DNA of 64,000 nucleotides from assembly GCA_002483345.1 (NCBI GenBank), contig DLHS01000005.1, forward strand, positions 94,105 to 158,104, given 5' to 3'. The notes beneath the pieces were generated by a model, which saw only the letters and a program-made list of their open reading frames with translations, had not been told where the DNA came from and did no database searches. Position 1 is the first letter of the stretch; each line of letters begins with the position of its first letter. The stretch is from Bacteroidetes bacterium UBA7662. Its GTDB lineage: Bacteria; Bacteroidota; Bacteroidia; UBA7662. Positions 20,075 through 29,237 of the stretch are shown here, in pieces. Position numbers and translations under genes: made by a program.

Positions 20075-20971
20075 ATGTCGATACGGACCATCAATCCGGC
20101 TGAAGTCAGCCCGGTGCAGTTGCAGGCGGTGTTGCAGGGTGCTATTGCGCCCCGACCCATTGCCTTCGCGAGTACCATCGACCGGCAGGGTCTGGTTAAT
20201 CTCAGTCCGTTTTCATTTTTTAACCTGTTCAGCAGCAATCCGCCGGTGCTTATCTTTTCGCCTGCACGCCGGGTGCGCGACAATACCACCAAACATTCGT
20301 TGCAGAATGTGCTGGAAGTGCCTGAGTGCACCATCAACATCGTGAGTTACGAGATGGTACAGCAAACTTCACTGGCTTCCACGGAATACGAGAAGGGGGT
20401 GAATGAGTTTGTGAAGGCAGGCTTCACCATGTTGCCATCAGAACTGGTCAAACCCCCGCGGGTGGCCGAATCGCCGGTGCAGCTGGAGTGTAAAGTATTG
20501 GAAGTTAAGCCCCTGGGTGAAAACGGCGGAGCCGGCAACCTGGTTATCTGTGAGGTGCTGCGCATCCATGTGGCGGAGCGTATTTTCGATGAGACCGGCC
20601 GTATTGACCCCCAAAAAATAGACCAGGTAGCCCGTCTCGGCGGCGACTGGTACACCCGTGCCCGCAACGGGCTGTTTGAGGTTGAAAAACCCATCACCAC
20701 CAGGGGCATAGGGATAGATGCTTTGCCCGAATCAGTGAGAAACAGTGTGGTACTGAGCGGTAATGACCTGGGCCGTTTGGGTAACCTCCAGACATTGCCG
20801 GGGGCAGAAGCTGTTTATGCTGCTTTGCAACAACCTGAAGTGGCAGAGGCCAGGGGAAGATTTGCCCAGGATTCAGAATCGCTGGAGTTTCATTACCATG
20901 AAATTGCCAGGACCTGGATAGCTGCTGACCGGGTAGCCGAAGCGCTGGCGTTGCTGTTGGCCGGTATCTGA
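20075..20971 (+). CDS. flavin reductase-like FMN-binding protein
   Basis: 298 residues. The first about 190 form the split-barrel FMN-binding domain: IAPRPIAFASTID is the phosphate/flavin contact strand and NLSPFSFFNLFSSNPP the second core motif. The C-terminal 100 residues are helical and unassigned. Such proteins reduce flavin with NAD(P)H for monooxygenases or bind FMN for other redox work. It is coupled to the FAH-family gene, and aromatic oxidation is a fair guess only. Confidence 0.87.
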   Translation: MSIRTINPAEVSPVQLQAVLQGAIAPRPIAFASTIDRQGLVNLSPFSFFNLFSSNPPVLIFSPARRVRDNTTKHSLQNVLEVPECTINIVSYEMVQQTSLASTEYEKGVNEFVKAGFTMLPSELVKPPRVAESPVQLECKVLEVKPLGENGGAGNLVICEVLRIHVAERIFDETGRIDPQKIDQVARLGGDWYTRARNGLFEVEKPITTRGIGIDALPESVRNSVVLSGNDLGRLGNLQTLPGAEAVYAALQQPEVAEARGRFAQDSESLEFHYHEIARTWIAADRVAEALALLLAGI

Positions 20972-21024
20972 AAGCACCCTGCCGGAGTCTGGCGCTCCAA
21001 CGATGGGATTAACCTCCTTTTCTC

Positions 21025-21032
21025 TATCTTTG
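21025..21032 (+). promoter_or_regulatory. -7 promoter box of lysS
   Basis: TATCTTTG matches TAnnTTTG exactly and lies 26 bases before the lysS ATG. No well-placed TTG is seen upstream. Confidence 0.68.
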
Positions 21033-21058
21033 CGGCTTGTTTTAAAGCAGATAGACCC

Positions 21059-22597
21059 ATGTCGGGATTGAGTGAACAGGAAATTATCCGCCGTCAGGCG
21101 TTGGCGGAATTGCCCAAATTTGGTATTGAGCCATATCCTTCGGCTGCCTTTGCGGTTAGCCACCATACCACAGCTATCAAAGCCAGCTTCGACGACGCCC
21201 ATCCCGAAGCCCTGGCTGAAGTAAGCATAGCCGGCCGCCTGATGAGCCGCCGTATTATGGGTAAGGCATCTTTCGCAGAAATACTCGACAGCAAAGGCCG
21301 CATTCAGGTATATCTCAACCGCGACGAACTATGTCCGGGCGACGACAAGTCGCTCTACAACGACGTTTTCAAAAAACTCTGCGACATCGGGGACTTCATC
21401 GGCTTAAAAGGCCATGTGTTCCGCACCCAGGTAGGTGAAATCTCCCTGCACGTCAAAGAGTTTGTTTTTCTCTCCAAGAGCCTGCGCCCTTTGCCCATCG
21501 TCAAACGCGATGAGGAAGGCCATGTATTCGACGGCTTTACCGATCCCGAGCAGCGTTACCGCATGCGGTATGTGGACCTGGTGGTGAACCCGGAGAAACG
21601 CGACATCTTCATCAAACGCGCCCGCCTGGTGAATACCATGCGTCAGCATTTTAACACCCTCGGCTTCCTGGAAGTGGAAACACCCATCCTCCAGCCGATT
21701 TATGGCGGTGCTGCTGCCCGCCCGTTCAAAACCCACCACAATACGCTCGACATGACGCTATACCTGCGCATCGCGAACGAATTGTACCTGAAACGCCTCA
21801 TTGTAGGGGGTTATGACGGGGTGTACGAATTCTCCAAAGACTTCCGCAACGAAGGCATGAGCCGTTTCCACAACCCTGAATTTACCCAGGTGGAACTGTA
21901 TGTTGCTTACAAAGACTACCAGTGGATGATGGACATGACCGAAGAACTGGTCGAGAAAATCGCCCTCGAACTGCACGGGAGCACCGAGGTGCAGGTAGGG
22001 GAGAACACCATCAACTTCGCCCGTCCCTGGAAGCGTTACACCATGTACGAATCTATCCAGGCCTTCACCGGTATCGATATCAGCGAAATGGATGAAGCCA
22101 CCATGGCGGCTACCGCGAAAAAACTGGGCGTGACCATCGACCAGAGCATGGGACGCGCCAAACTCATCGATGAGATCTTCGGGGAGTGTGTGGAGCACAA
22201 GCTGATACAGCCTACTTTCATCACCGATTATCCGGTAGAGATGTCGCCATTGGCCAAAAAGCACCGCGATAAACCGGGATTGGTAGAGCGTTTTGAGGTT
22301 ATCTGCAATGGTAAGGAAATCGCCAACAGCTTTTCGGAGCTGAACGACCCGATTGACCAGCGTGCCCGTTTTGAAGAGCAGCTCGAACTCGGCAAACGTG
22401 GTGATGAAGAAGCCATGGTGCTGGATGAAGATTTCCTCCGTGCGCTCGAGTATGGCATGCCACCTACAGCCGGTATCGGGATTGGTATCGACCGCCTGAG
22501 CATGATTATGACCAACAGTGCCTCTATTCAGGAAGTGCTGTTTTTCCCACAGATGCGCCCTGAGAAGAAGCAGAGTGAAAAAACTGACGAAGCGTGA
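21059..22597 (+). CDS. lysS: lysyl-tRNA synthetase, class II
   Basis: 512 residues, cytosolic. The N-terminal OB-fold anticodon domain (about 60-150) is followed by the class II catalytic core: motif 1 near VETPILQPIYGGAAARPF, motif 2 in FRNEGMSRFHNPEFTQVELY, and motif 3 in GIGIGIDRLSMI. It charges tRNA-Lys. The length is normal. Its stop overlaps the next gene's GTG by four bases (GTGA), implying coupling to the methyltransferase. Confidence 0.98.
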   Translation: MSGLSEQEIIRRQALAELPKFGIEPYPSAAFAVSHHTTAIKASFDDAHPEALAEVSIAGRLMSRRIMGKASFAEILDSKGRIQVYLNRDELCPGDDKSLYNDVFKKLCDIGDFIGLKGHVFRTQVGEISLHVKEFVFLSKSLRPLPIVKRDEEGHVFDGFTDPEQRYRMRYVDLVVNPEKRDIFIKRARLVNTMRQHFNTLGFLEVETPILQPIYGGAAARPFKTHHNTLDMTLYLRIANELYLKRLIVGGYDGVYEFSKDFRNEGMSRFHNPEFTQVELYVAYKDYQWMMDMTEELVEKIALELHGSTEVQVGENTINFARPWKRYTMYESIQAFTGIDISEMDEATMAATAKKLGVTIDQSMGRAKLIDEIFGECVEHKLIQPTFITDYPVEMSPLAKKHRDKPGLVERFEVICNGKEIANSFSELNDPIDQRARFEEQLELGKRGDEEAMVLDEDFLRALEYGMPPTAGIGIGIDRLSMIMTNSASIQEVLFFPQMRPEKKQSEKTDEA

Positions 22598-23475
22598 ACA
22601 TACCTGCCCATTTTCCGGAGTTCTGGAAAGATTACGAACTGCTTGACTGCGGTCATTTCGAGAAACTTGAACGTTTCGGGGAGTGGGTGCTGATCCGTCC
22701 TGAGCCACAGGCTATCTGGTCGCCCCGCTGGAGCAAAGAGGAGTGGCTGAAGCAGGCACATGGACGTTTTGAGCAGACATCCAGTTCAGCAGGTGTATGG
22801 CAGCCTCTGAAGAAGTCGCTGCCTGAAAGCTGGAACATCCGTTACAAAAGTGAGCAGGTAGACATCCGCTTCCGGCTGGCGCTTACCGGTTTCAAACATG
22901 TAGGGATTTTTCCGGAGCAGGCTAACAACTGGGAGTTTATAGCTGATGCAGTCAAAAAACTGGGACCTAAACCGGCTGTACTCAATCTGTTTGCTTATAC
23001 CGGTGGTGCTTCACTGGCTGCCAAACAGGCTGGTGCCGATGTGGTACATCTTGATTCGGTGAAACAGGTGGTGAGTTGGTCGCGTCAGAACATGGAACTC
23101 AGTGGTTTGACAGATATTCGCTGGCTCATTGAAGATGCCCGTAAGTTTGTACAGCGTGAGGTGAAGCGTGGCAGGGTATACCAGGGCATCATGCTCGATC
23201 CGCCGGCCTACGGGCTGGGACCGAATGGGGAACGCTGGAAACTGGAGGAGCAGTTGGGCGAGATGATGGAGGACGTTTACCGGCTGCTGGATCCTGAAAA
23301 ACATTTTCTGGTCATCAATGCTTATTCGTTGGGGTTGTCGTCGCTTATCTTACGCAACTGGCTCGAATCGCACTATCCCAAGGGTGGCTTTGAGGCGGGA
23401 GAACTGTACCTGAAGGGTAAATCCGGTGCCAATCTGCCTCTTGGTGTGTTTGGCCGGTGTTTGCACGGGTTTTAA
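22594..23475 (+). CDS. class I SAM-dependent methyltransferase (rRNA MTase-like)
   Basis: 293 residues. The Rossmann-fold motif I is LNLFAYTGGASLAA, the acidic motif II is VVHLDSVKQVV, and the catalytic-loop motif is LDPPAYGLG (DPPxYG), as in RlmI/RlmK-type 23S rRNA cytosine or guanine methyltransferases. The N-terminal PUA domain of RlmI is missing, so the exact target is uncertain. The GTG at 22594 overlaps the lysS stop. A translation role fits the pairing with lysS. Confidence 0.85.
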   Translation: MNIPAHFPEFWKDYELLDCGHFEKLERFGEWVLIRPEPQAIWSPRWSKEEWLKQAHGRFEQTSSSAGVWQPLKKSLPESWNIRYKSEQVDIRFRLALTGFKHVGIFPEQANNWEFIADAVKKLGPKPAVLNLFAYTGGASLAAKQAGADVVHLDSVKQVVSWSRQNMELSGLTDIRWLIEDARKFVQREVKRGRVYQGIMLDPPAYGLGPNGERWKLEEQLGEMMEDVYRLLDPEKHFLVINAYSLGLSSLILRNWLESHYPKGGFEAGELYLKGKSGANLPLGVFGRCLHGF

Positions 23476-23665
23476 TGTCCAGAAGTTTTCCACGATGTGC
23501 ATATTGTTTTTGTGCTGTTTCTGAGCGCTTAAGGCCATTTTCCAACAAATCTGGAATCCGTAAATGTACGGATATGACATGCCGTCTGCAGGGTATTTTG
23601 AGGGAGGGCTCTTGGGTAACTCCGAAATTCTTCTTTGTTTTGAGGATAAACCAAACCAATTAATC

Positions 23666-24202
23666 ATGAAAAAACTCTTCGGAACCCTCGGCGTAGCAGC
23701 AGCCATGCTCGTATTATTTGCCGGTAATGCTAATGCACAATACGGCGGACAAGGACAAATGGATCTCAACGTAGGTATCGGACTCGGATCTACAGTAGGT
23801 GTAGGCGGCGGACTCCCAATCGCGGCAAGTTTTGACTACGGAATCAACGACAACATCAGTGTGGGTGGATATGCAGGCTTTGTATCGCAGACAGAAGACC
23901 TGGGTGTTATTACTGCCAAATATACCAACCTTATCTTAGGTGCCCGTGGCGCCTATCACCTGCCATTGGTAGATAACATCGACACCTATGGTGGTTTGAT
24001 GTTGGGTTATAACATTGTTTCTTCAGAAGTTACCTCTTCCAATCCGCTTTTCCCGACTACCGGATTTGCAGCTTCGGCAAGTGCTTTCACTTATTCGGTT
24101 TTCGTGGGTGGTCGTTACCATTTCACCGATAACATTGGTGCTTTTGCAGAACTGGGTTACGGCATTGCTTACCTCCAGTTGGGTGTTGCGCTGAAATTCT
24201 AA
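23666..24202 (+). CDS. small outer-membrane beta-barrel protein
   Basis: 178 residues. A signal peptide (MKKLFGTLGVAAAMLVLFAGNANA) is followed by alternating hydrophobic/polar strands and a terminal LQLGVALKF, the C-terminal aromatic residue typical of outer-membrane barrels. Repeated YGINDNISVGGYAGF- and YHFTDNIGAFAELGY-like hairpins suggest eight strands of the OmpX/OmpW size class. The ATG at 23666 is set by the signal peptide. It is monocistronic and ends at a strong terminator. The ligand is unknown. Confidence 0.85.
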   Translation: MKKLFGTLGVAAAMLVLFAGNANAQYGGQGQMDLNVGIGLGSTVGVGGGLPIAASFDYGINDNISVGGYAGFVSQTEDLGVITAKYTNLILGARGAYHLPLVDNIDTYGGLMLGYNIVSSEVTSSNPLFPTTGFAASASAFTYSVFVGGRYHFTDNIGAFAELGYGIAYLQLGVALKF

Positions 24203-24225
24203 GTCAGTACGTTTATTACTTACCG

Positions 24226-24258
24226 ACCCCGGTGTTCCAAAGAACACCGGGGTTTTTT
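24226..24258 (+). terminator. rho-independent terminator after the barrel gene
   Basis: A perfect 12-bp stem, ACCCCGGTGTTC with GAACACCGGGGT, around CAAA is followed by six T residues. Confidence 0.93.
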
Positions 24259-24299
24259 GTTTGTTAATAAGTTGGTAGATACGCCGAAGGGGGAAGCCG

Positions 24300-24307
24300 T
24301 AAATTTG
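24300..24307 (+). promoter_or_regulatory. -7 promoter box of dnaE
   Basis: TAAATTTG matches TAnnTTTG and lies 24 bases before the dnaE ATG. The nearest TTG (24272-24274) is 25 bases upstream, slightly long. Confidence 0.5.
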
Positions 24308-24331
24308 AAATCCTGAGCCTTTGAAATACCG

Positions 24332-27300
24332 ATGTATTTAATATTTGATACCGAAACCACGGGCCTGCCCCGTAATTACAACGCCCCTGTTACAGACAGT
24401 GACAACTGGCCGCGTATGGTGCAAATTGCCTGGCAGCTGCACGATGCTACCGGGCAATTGCTCGAGGTACAGAATTACATTGTAAAGCCGGAGGGTTATA
24501 AAATCCCTTTTAATGCCGCTCAGGTACATGGCATAACCACCGAACGGGCAGAATTGCAGGGCATGCCGCTTGATTTTGTGTTGGATGAGCTGAACCGGGT
24601 ATTGACGCTTACCAGTTACATCGCAGGGCACAACATCAGTTTTGATTTAATGGTAGTTGGTGCCGAAATGCACCGAAAGGCGAAAACAGGGCCTTTGCTC
24701 GCCCTGCCTGCCATCGATACCAAAGATGAGTCGACAACCTACTGTGCTCTCCCGGGTGGTAAGGGTGGCAAGTTCAAATGGCCAACCTTAACAGAGCTTC
24801 ATACGAAACTATTTGGTGAAGCTTTTGGCGAGGCCCACAATGCTTCGGCGGACGTAGAGGCTACCACCCGCTGTTTCCTGGAATTGATCCGTTTAGGAGT
24901 CATCTCTCCCCAAACAGCTGGTCTGGATGATGCCGGCCTTGAAGCTTTTAGAACCGCCAATCCGGAGCCTGTCAGGGCAATTGGACTGAATATCCAGCCC
25001 TACCAGCCCGTATCTGCCCCGGAAGCCGCAGCAGTAGAGGTGACAGCAGGTAAAACAACCCAAATACAGCCGGAGCAGGCTTTAGATGGGGCCTTTATCC
25101 ATCTCCATTGCCATACACAGTATTCATCCGGTTTACCCGGAACCACTACGGTAGAGGACCTGGTATCGATGGCCAGAAAATCCGGCATGGAAGCTGTCGC
25201 CATGACCGATCATGGTAATATGTACGGGGCCTTTGCCTTCGTGAACGAAGCGAGCAAGGCGGGTATCAAGGCCATCATCGGTTGTGAGTTTTATCTCACC
25301 AAAAACCACAAAGACAAGGCAAAAAAGGAAAACGGATACCCCCAGGTGCTGCTTGCCAAAAACAAAAACGGCTATCAGAACCTTGTCAAACTGAGTTCAT
25401 ACTCTTTTATCGATGGGTTTTATTATGTAGCCCGTATCGACCGGGATTTGCTGCTTCAGTACAAGGGTGATCTGATTGCCACGACCGGCGGCATAACCAG
25501 TGAAATCCCCGGATTACTGCTGAACGTAGGAGAGCACCAAGCCGAAGAAGCTTTTCAATGGTGGCATGAGCATTTTGGAGATGACTTTTATGTAGAGCTG
25601 CAACGCCATGGTCAGCCGGAGGAGGATCACGTGAATGAAGTATTGCTGGGCTGGGCCAAAAAGTACGGAGTTAAGTACTTTGCAGCCAACCACAGCTACT
25701 ACAATACCCGTGAAGAAGCAGAAAGCCATGATATACTGCTTTGCGTATTCGATGGAGAGTTGCGTGAGACACCGAAAGGAAAAGGCAGGGGTTTCCGGTT
25801 TGGCCTGCCGAACGATCAGTATTACTTTAAATCTACGGAGGAGATGGCTGCATTGTTCAGGGATCTGCCTGAAGCCCTGGCCACCACCCGCGAGATAGCC
25901 GATAAAATTGAAGCATACGAGCTGAAGCGCAACGTACTGCTACCCCGCTTCGACATACCCGCCGATTTTACGGATGAGGATGATTACCTCCGGCACCTGA
26001 CCTACGAAGGAGCCAAAAAACGTTGGGGGGAGATCACTGACGAAATCAGGGAAAGGCTGGATTTTGAACTGGCTACCATCAAAAACACGGGCTATCCGGG
26101 TTACTTCCTGATTGTACAGGATTTTACAAACTCAGCCCGGGAGATGGGCGTAAGTGTTGGCCCCGGAAGGGGTTCCGCCGCCGGATCGGCCGTTGCCTAT
26201 TGTACCGGTATCACCAATGTCGACCCCATCAAGTATGATTTACTCTTTGAGAGATTCCTGAATCCCGATCGTATCAGCATGCCCGATATCGACATCGACT
26301 TCGACGACCGGGGTCGTGAGCGGGTGATGCGGTATGTGATTGATAAATATGGTCAGAATCAGGTGGCGCAGATTGTGACCTATGGCACCATGGCTGCCAA
26401 GTCGAGCATACGCAATACCGCACGGGCGCTTAATCTGCCTCTGGCGGAGGCTGATATATTGGCCAAGGCTTTCCCCGAGGCCATTGCGCGGACGAAAGCT
26501 TTTAAGAAAAGCCCTTTGCGGACACTGGTTTTTCATCCGGAGAAGATAGAAGAAGCGAAAAAGGAGTTGCAGTCGGAAGAGTACCAGATGGCGCAGACCT
26601 TCGCCGGTTTTGTCAAAAAGGGTGGTCGTACCACCGAAGTGCTGGAGCAGGCCGCCATGCTCGAAGGCGCTATCCGCAATACCGGTACCCATGCCTGCGG
26701 GGTGATTATCACACCTGAAGACCTCACCAATCTGGTGCCGGTTAAAACAGCCGAAGACGCAGAAATCAAACTGGTCACCCAATACGACAACGATGTAGCA
26801 GAGAGCGCCGGTTTGCTGAAGATGGACTTTCTGGGGCTGAGCACCCTGACCATTATCAACGATGCCATTGAGATCATCGAAAAAAGGCATGGCATCCGGA
26901 TAGATCCGGATGAAATTCCACTGGATGACCCTTTGACGTATGAGCTTTTCCAGCGCGGTGAAACGGTTGGTATCTTCCAATACGAATCGCCGGGTATGCA
27001 AAAGCATATGAAGGAGTTGAAACCCGACACCTTTGCAGATTTGATTGCCATGAACGCCCTCTACCGACCGGGGCCGATTGCCTATATCCCCAATTTTATC
27101 GCCCGAAAACACGGACGGGAAGAAATAGTCTTCGACCTGGAAGATATGCGGGAGTACCTGGATGAAACCTATGGCATTACCGTGTATCAGGAGCAGGTGA
27201 TGTTGCTGAGTCAGAAGCTGGCAGGTTTTACCAAAGGCCAGGCCGATACCCTGCGGAAGGCGATGGGTAAGAAGCAGAAAGACGTGCTTGATAAGATGAA

Positions 27301-28636
27301 GAAGAGCTTTATGGAGGGTGCCATTGAAAAAGGACATCCGGCCGATAAGCTTGAAAAAATCTGGACAGACTGGGAAGCCTTCGCGGAATACGCTTTCAAC
27401 AAATCACATTCTACCTGCTATGCCGTAGTGGCCTTCCAGACGGCCTATCTCAAAGCCAATTACCCGGCTGAATATATGGCTGCCGTGCTGTCGAATAACC
27501 TGAACGACATCGGCAAAGTATCTTTTTTTATGGAAGAATGCCGCCGCATGGGCACACCGGTGCTGGGACCGGATGTGAACGAATCGAGCTACCGCTTTAC
27601 CGTGAATGCCAAAGGAGAAATCCGTTTCGGCCTGGGAGGCGTAAAAGGAGTGGGAGAGGGGGCCGTAGAAGCTATTGTGAACGAAAGGGAAGCCAATGGC
27701 CCCTACCAGAGCATCTATGATGTGTGCAAACGGATTGATTTACGCCAGGCCAACAAAAAAACCATTGAAAGTCTTGGCTTCGCCGGAGCTTTTGATAGTT
27801 TTCCAGGCGTAAATGGCAACCGGCGTATCTTTTTCAATGAAACCGATGGTACCAATCTGCTGGAAAAGGCCATTCGTTTCGGCAACCAATACCAGGCACT
27901 GAAAAATCAGGCGCAGGCCTCTTTGTTCGGAGAAGCAGGGGTGACAGATATCACAGAACCTGATATGCTGCCCTGTGAACCCTGGTCGCTGATGGATAAA
28001 CTCCAGAAGGAAAAGGAAGTTGTGGGGATCTTCATCACGGCACATCCTTTGGATGCTTTCCGGGTAGATATCCAGAATTTCTGCAACTGTACCTTGTCGC
28101 AGATTGAAGAGCCTGCCAACCAGAACAAAAACCTGTCTGTAGCCTGTCTGGTGACAGATGTTCAGCACGTTCGTGATGCCAAAAACAATGAGGTTCTCAT
28201 GTTCACGGTAGAGGACTACGAAAGCAGCCGTCGCCTCCGCCTGCGGGGTGAGCAGGCCCTTATGTACAAACACCTGCTGGTAGTCGGCACTTCATTGATC
28301 CTGAATATCCGCTATGAGTATTTTACCGGAAAAGAAGGGAATACCATTGGCTATATCCGTTACAACGGGCTGGAGCTGTTATCGGAAGTGCGGGAAAAAC
28401 GTTATAAAGAGCTGATGCTAAGTATTAACATCGAGGCCATTACCCCCGCTTTTATCGACGAGCTGGATGTGATTTTTGAACAACATCCGGGCAAACTGAA
28501 GGTGAAGGTAAAATTGCTGGATGCGGAAGAAAAGCTGATGGTGGAATTTAATGCGCGAAAAAATGGCATTGCCCCAGAGAATACCTTGTTGGAGGCGCTC
28601 AAAAAAATGCCTATCCACGACCTCAAACTGAATTGA
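24332..28636 (+). CDS. dnaE: DNA polymerase III alpha subunit with N-terminal 3'-5' exonuclease
   Basis: 1434 residues. Residues 1-190 are a DEDDh exonuclease of epsilon type: Asp6 and Glu8 in FDTETTG, Asp105 in HNISFD, and His169 with Asp174 in HNASADVE. A linker leads to the PHP domain (from about 255, FIHLHCHTQYSSG, TDHGNMYG). The polymerase core has PGRGSAAGS and the catalytic PDIDIDFDD near residue 650. The fingers and tandem HhH region include FNKSHSTCYAVVAFQTAY, followed by an OB fold. It is the main replicative polymerase with proofreading in cis. The start is fixed by the exonuclease motif. Thioredoxin follows after 59 bases. Confidence 0.96.
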   Translation: MYLIFDTETTGLPRNYNAPVTDSDNWPRMVQIAWQLHDATGQLLEVQNYIVKPEGYKIPFNAAQVHGITTERAELQGMPLDFVLDELNRVLTLTSYIAGHNISFDLMVVGAEMHRKAKTGPLLALPAIDTKDESTTYCALPGGKGGKFKWPTLTELHTKLFGEAFGEAHNASADVEATTRCFLELIRLGVISPQTAGLDDAGLEAFRTANPEPVRAIGLNIQPYQPVSAPEAAAVEVTAGKTTQIQPEQALDGAFIHLHCHTQYSSGLPGTTTVEDLVSMARKSGMEAVAMTDHGNMYGAFAFVNEASKAGIKAIIGCEFYLTKNHKDKAKKENGYPQVLLAKNKNGYQNLVKLSSYSFIDGFYYVARIDRDLLLQYKGDLIATTGGITSEIPGLLLNVGEHQAEEAFQWWHEHFGDDFYVELQRHGQPEEDHVNEVLLGWAKKYGVKYFAANHSYYNTREEAESHDILLCVFDGELRETPKGKGRGFRFGLPNDQYYFKSTEEMAALFRDLPEALATTREIADKIEAYELKRNVLLPRFDIPADFTDEDDYLRHLTYEGAKKRWGEITDEIRERLDFELATIKNTGYPGYFLIVQDFTNSAREMGVSVGPGRGSAAGSAVAYCTGITNVDPIKYDLLFERFLNPDRISMPDIDIDFDDRGRERVMRYVIDKYGQNQVAQIVTYGTMAAKSSIRNTARALNLPLAEADILAKAFPEAIARTKAFKKSPLRTLVFHPEKIEEAKKELQSEEYQMAQTFAGFVKKGGRTTEVLEQAAMLEGAIRNTGTHACGVIITPEDLTNLVPVKTAEDAEIKLVTQYDNDVAESAGLLKMDFLGLSTLTIINDAIEIIEKRHGIRIDPDEIPLDDPLTYELFQRGETVGIFQYESPGMQKHMKELKPDTFADLIAMNALYRPGPIAYIPNFIARKHGREEIVFDLEDMREYLDETYGITVYQEQVMLLSQKLAGFTKGQADTLRKAMGKKQKDVLDKMKKSFMEGAIEKGHPADKLEKIWTDWEAFAEYAFNKSHSTCYAVVAFQTAYLKANYPAEYMAAVLSNNLNDIGKVSFFMEECRRMGTPVLGPDVNESSYRFTVNAKGEIRFGLGGVKGVGEGAVEAIVNEREANGPYQSIYDVCKRIDLRQANKKTIESLGFAGAFDSFPGVNGNRRIFFNETDGTNLLEKAIRFGNQYQALKNQAQASLFGEAGVTDITEPDMLPCEPWSLMDKLQKEKEVVGIFITAHPLDAFRVDIQNFCNCTLSQIEEPANQNKNLSVACLVTDVQHVRDAKNNEVLMFTVEDYESSRRLRLRGEQALMYKHLLVVGTSLILNIRYEYFTGKEGNTIGYIRYNGLELLSEVREKRYKELMLSINIEAITPAFIDELDVIFEQHPGKLKVKVKLLDAEEKLMVEFNARKNGIAPENTLLEALKKMPIHDLKLN

Positions 28637-28695
28637 TTGGAACTATCTTAAGTCACAAACTATTACAACTTTAAAGCAATAAATTTTATACTCCC

Positions 28696-29016
28696 ATGGC
28701 ATTGGAAATTAACGACAGCAACTTTGAAGAGTTGGTATTGAAGTCTGACAAACCCGTTCTCGTAGACTTCTGGGCAGAATGGTGCGGCCCTTGCCGCATG
28801 GTAGGCCCCATTGTAGAGGAACTTGCCGGTGAATTCGATGGCAAAGCCATCGTCGGTAAGGTTGATGTAGACGCCAACCCGAACATTACCGTTAAATTCG
28901 GTATCCGCAACATTCCTACTTTACTTGTTTTCAAAAACGGAGAAGTGGTAGATAAACAAGTGGGTGCTGTTCCAAAACATATTCTCAAAGGCAAACTCGA
29001 AGCACAAATTGCTTAG
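28696..29016 (+). CDS. trxA: thioredoxin
   Basis: 106 residues, cytosolic, with the redox-active WCGPC (Cys30, Cys33) in FWAEWCGPCRMVGP, the buried aspartate in VLVDFW and the cis-proline in RNIPTLLVF. Length and motifs are those of a canonical thioredoxin that reduces protein disulphides. No signal peptide is present. No clear TAnnTTTG box was found in the 59-base gap after dnaE. Confidence 0.97.
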   Translation: MALEINDSNFEELVLKSDKPVLVDFWAEWCGPCRMVGPIVEELAGEFDGKAIVGKVDVDANPNITVKFGIRNIPTLLVFKNGEVVDKQVGAVPKHILKGKLEAQIA

Positions 29017-29021
29017 GCAAG

Positions 29022-29062
29022 TTTTTAGACATCGAGATTTCGAGAGGCGAGAGAGCGAGACT
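29022..29062 (+). repeat. gene-end repeat, copy B
   Basis: TTTTTAGACATCGAGATTTC followed by GAGAGGCGAGAGAGCGAGA starts six bases after the thioredoxin stop. It matches copies at 9196-9236 (minus) and 57355-57393. Confidence 0.8.
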
Positions 29063-29237
29063 TAAGGTGGCTCTGCCCTGCGGGCACCTCTGTAAGATTG
29101 CAAATGCTTCTATGTTAAAAAGGCGGCCCTTGGGCCGCCTTTAATATTTTATCTCGCACCACACAAGTCTTCCGAAAGTGAGGCAAGCGAAGTAAACGCA
29201 GCCCGCAGGGCCCCAAGTCTCGCACGCTCACCCTCTC
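29063..29237. repeat. intergenic hairpin cluster
   Basis: No gene is seen here. Hairpins with a CCTGC core stand at 29074-29086 (TGCCC-TGC-GGGCA) and 29201-29211 (GCCC-GCA-GGGC, the opposite strand of the same motif). GCAAGCGAAG at 29183-29192 is shared with the tandem array at 57423-57606. Confidence 0.55.
29119..29150 (+). terminator. probable terminator after thioredoxin
   Basis: An 11-bp stem, AAAGGCGGCCC with GGGCCGCCTTT, around TT is followed by AATATTTT. The T tract is interrupted but AT-rich. The symmetry could serve both strands. Confidence 0.7.
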
